A stretch of 64,000 nucleotides of DNA from Gimesia sp. (GTDB taxonomy: Bacteria; Planctomycetota; Planctomycetia; Planctomycetales; Planctomycetaceae): NCBI RefSeq assembly GCF_040219335.1, contig NZ_JAVJSQ010000044.1, positions 124,001-188,000 on the forward strand, read 5' to 3'. Below, piece by piece: positions 62,161 through 64,000 of this stretch; within the stretch, counting starts at the first letter, position 1; each line of letters starts with the position of its first letter. The position numbers and the translations under genes are program-made. Under the pieces are notes generated by a model. That model saw nothing but the letters and a program-made list of their open reading frames with translations. It made no database searches and was not told where the DNA came from.

Positions 62161-63297
62161 TCATTCAGCGTGCGTGAAATATTCCTTGAGTTTATCGAAA
62201 AACGAAACCCGACTGGGGCTGCGATGCCTGGAAACTTCCGTGTGTTCGATTTCAGCCAGTTCCCGGAGCAGTTCTTCTTCCCGCTCTGAAATTTTACGAG
62301 GCACATCAATCTGCACGATCACATGCAGATCTCCGCGTCGTCCGCCATGCGGATTTGGCATGCCCAGCCCTTTCAGGCGGTAGACTTCACCCGGCTGTGT
62401 TCCGGCTTTGATCTTCAGTTCGTGCCGTCCTTCCAGGGTCGGAATTTCAATCTCTGCCCCCAGAACCGCCTGGGTATAGGTAATCGGGACATGACAACTC
62501 AGTTCCTGTTCCTGGCGACGGAACAAGGGGTGTTCATCGACGCTGACGACGACATACAGATCACCGCGCGGGCCACCATTCTGGCCCGGGTTGCCCTCGC
62601 CTCTCAGGCAGAGTTGCATACCGTTATCAATCCCGGGAGGGACTTTGATATCCAGCGTGATTTCCCGGGCGATGCGTCCATCACCGCGACAGTCCGAACA
62701 TTTTTCGACAATCACCTGTCCGGCGCCGCGACAGCGTGGACAAGTTGTCTGAACGCGGAAAAAGCCCTGAGACTGCACAACCTGGCCGGCTCCGCCACAG
62801 TAATCGCATTCCTGAGGATCAGTTCCCGGTTTGGCTCCTGAGCCGTGGCAGGTTTCGCAGGGCTCCTGACGCATGATCTGGATTTCGCGTTCACATCCTG
62901 AAGCTGCTTCCAGCAGATCAATCTCGATTTTGGTTCGCAGGCTCTCACCCTGACGCGGACGATTTCCCCCACGCGTGGAACCACCGCGGAAGCCGAACCC
63001 TTCAAACAGGTCTCCGAATGCGCTGAAGATATCAGACACATCATGGAACTGATGTCCGCCCCCCGCGCCGAAATCGGCGGCATGTCCGTAGCGGTCGTAG
63101 TGGGTCCGTTTTTGATCGTCCCCCAGAACTTCGAAGGCTTCGGCCGCTTCCTTGAACCGTTTGATGGCTTCTTCGTCACCCGGGTTACGGTCCGGGTGAT
63201 TGGCGAGCGCCATCTTCTTGTAGGCTTTTTTAATCTCTACAGTGGTCACGTCGCGCGATACGCCGAGAACTTCATAATAATCGCGTTTCGTTGCCAT
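62161..63297 (-). CDS. dnaJ: Chaperone DnaJ
   Basis: 378 aa, type A (full-length) Hsp40. J domain: [23 protein letters not shown] tripeptide in [12 protein letters not shown], then a G/F region ([14 protein letters not shown]). Four zinc-binding CxxCxGxG units: [32 protein letters not shown]. The C-terminal substrate-binding and dimerisation domains follow ([20 protein letters not shown]). It stimulates DnaK ATPase and prevents aggregation. A long palindrome lies 28-61 nt upstream of its start. Confidence 0.97.
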   Translation of the reverse strand: MATKRDYYEVLGVSRDVTTVEIKKAYKKMALANHPDRNPGDEEAIKRFKEAAEAFEVLGDDQKRTHYDRYGHAADFGAGGGHQFHDVSDIFSAFGDLFEGFGFRGGSTRGGNRPRQGESLRTKIEIDLLEAASGCEREIQIMRQEPCETCHGSGAKPGTDPQECDYCGGAGQVVQSQGFFRVQTTCPRCRGAGQVIVEKCSDCRGDGRIAREITLDIKVPPGIDNGMQLCLRGEGNPGQNGGPRGDLYVVVSVDEHPLFRRQEQELSCHVPITYTQAVLGAEIEIPTLEGRHELKIKAGTQPGEVYRLKGLGMPNPHGGRRGDLHVIVQIDVPRKISEREEELLRELAEIEHTEVSRHRSPSRVSFFDKLKEYFTHAE

Positions 63298-63324
63298 AAA
63301 TACAAACTCATCATTTTAAAGTAG

Positions 63325-63358
63325 CGAAATATCTCCGGTCCGCTGCGGAGGTATTTCG
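63325..63358. promoter_or_regulatory. 13-bp inverted repeat upstream of dnaJ, candidate heat-shock element
   Basis: CGAAATATCTCCG (63325-63337) and CGGAGGTATTTCG (63346-63358) are complementary over 13 positions with one mismatch and an 8-nt loop. It ends 27 nt before the dnaJ ATG. It is not CIRCE (no TTAGCACTC/GAGTGCTAA) and no T-run follows in the dnaJ direction. Confidence 0.55.
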
Positions 63359-63383
63359 GGTTCAAACAGCTCAATCAGAACTG

Positions 63384-63416
63384 AAAAAAACGGGCCACCT
63401 TATTTCGGCGGCCCGT
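63384..63416 (-). terminator. Terminator downstream of groEL
   Basis: ACGGGCCACC (63390-63399) pairs with GGCGGCCCGT (63407-63416) with one A-C mismatch. Seven A at 63384-63390 on the plus strand become a T-run after the hairpin on the minus strand. It lies 57 nt past the groEL stop. Confidence 0.8.
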
Positions 63417-63472
63417 CTGAGATCACATCGTTTCGCCTGAGTTCGAAATTCGATTTCAGACTGCAGCCGAAA

Positions 63473-64000
<528 letters not shown>

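Noticed and set aside
63298-63472. Search for a CIRCE element upstream of dnaJ
   Set aside because: No TTAGCACTC-N9-GAGTGCTAA; the dyad present has a different sequence and is listed separately.

Overview
The window reads as chromosomal DNA of a planctomycete, most likely a Gimesia/Rubinisphaera-type member of the Planctomycetaceae (inference from content, not from an alignment). The markers are two operons pairing a haem-binding PSCyt1-DUF1549-DUF1553 protein with a DUF1501 protein, a third DUF1501 gene, two secreted sulfatases, a DUF1080 protein, a Tat-exported Gfo/Idh/MocA oxidoreductase, an EF-hand protein, two DUF1570-like secreted metalloprotease homologues and moderate GC. No rRNA, tRNA, CRISPR array, insertion sequence or prophage was seen. 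Genes are dense and nearly all complete; only the first (DUF1501) and last (GroEL) are cut by the window edges.

Layout. 1-12.5 kb: sulfated-polysaccharide and surface-catabolism genes (PSCyt1/DUF1501 operon, secreted beta-propeller-like and Ig-like proteins, sulfatase, DUF1501, amidohydrolase, second sulfatase). 12.8-18.5 kb: a large zinc-ribbon/TM protein built from about six repeats, an MntR-type regulator, a secreted esterase and a secreted HExxH protein. 18.9-28.1 kb: cold-shock protein, SufS, a lipoprotein with Asn/Gln/Pro repeats, a YkgJ-type Cys-cluster protein, DUF427, a strikingly cysteine-rich secreted repeat protein, a degenerate receiver, then Mrp and SufE. SufS, Mrp and SufE point to iron-sulfur assembly spread over two places. 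28-34 kb: a HEAT-like secreted protein, DUF1570, and a translationally coupled pair of an SLBB-domain membrane protein and an actin-fold-like protein. 34-36.5 kb: DtxR-family regulator and PurB. 36.6-40.5 kb: second PSCyt1/DUF1501 operon. 40.8-47.4 kb: PLP lyase, SDR, DUF1080, xylulokinase, sulfotransferase, small membrane protein. 47.6-53.4 kb: CydAB oxidase, M28 glutaminyl-cyclase-like enzyme, TauE/SafE permease, TlpA-like lipoprotein, DUF1614 membrane protein. 53.7-59 kb: AroC-YjbQ, PQQ-type propeller, EF-hand protein, Gfo/Idh/MocA. 59.2-64 kb: a leftward chaperone run GroEL, DnaJ, GrpE, FmdB, YacG, EamA transporter and gamma-carbonic-anhydrase-like protein, the last three overlapping.

How they fit: sulfatases, DUF1501/PSCyt1 modules, DUF1080, esterase, Gfo/Idh and XylB suit a marine or brackish heterotroph living on sulfated glycans. 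CydAB suits microaerobic respiration. SufS/SufE/Mrp and two DtxR-superfamily regulators concern metal and Fe-S homeostasis. The best candidates for undescribed biology are the SLBB plus actin-like gene pair (31032-33883), the CCAP-repeat cysteine-rich exported protein (24965-25477), the repeat protein at 12796-15330, and a 79-nt REP-like inverted element at 5511-5589.
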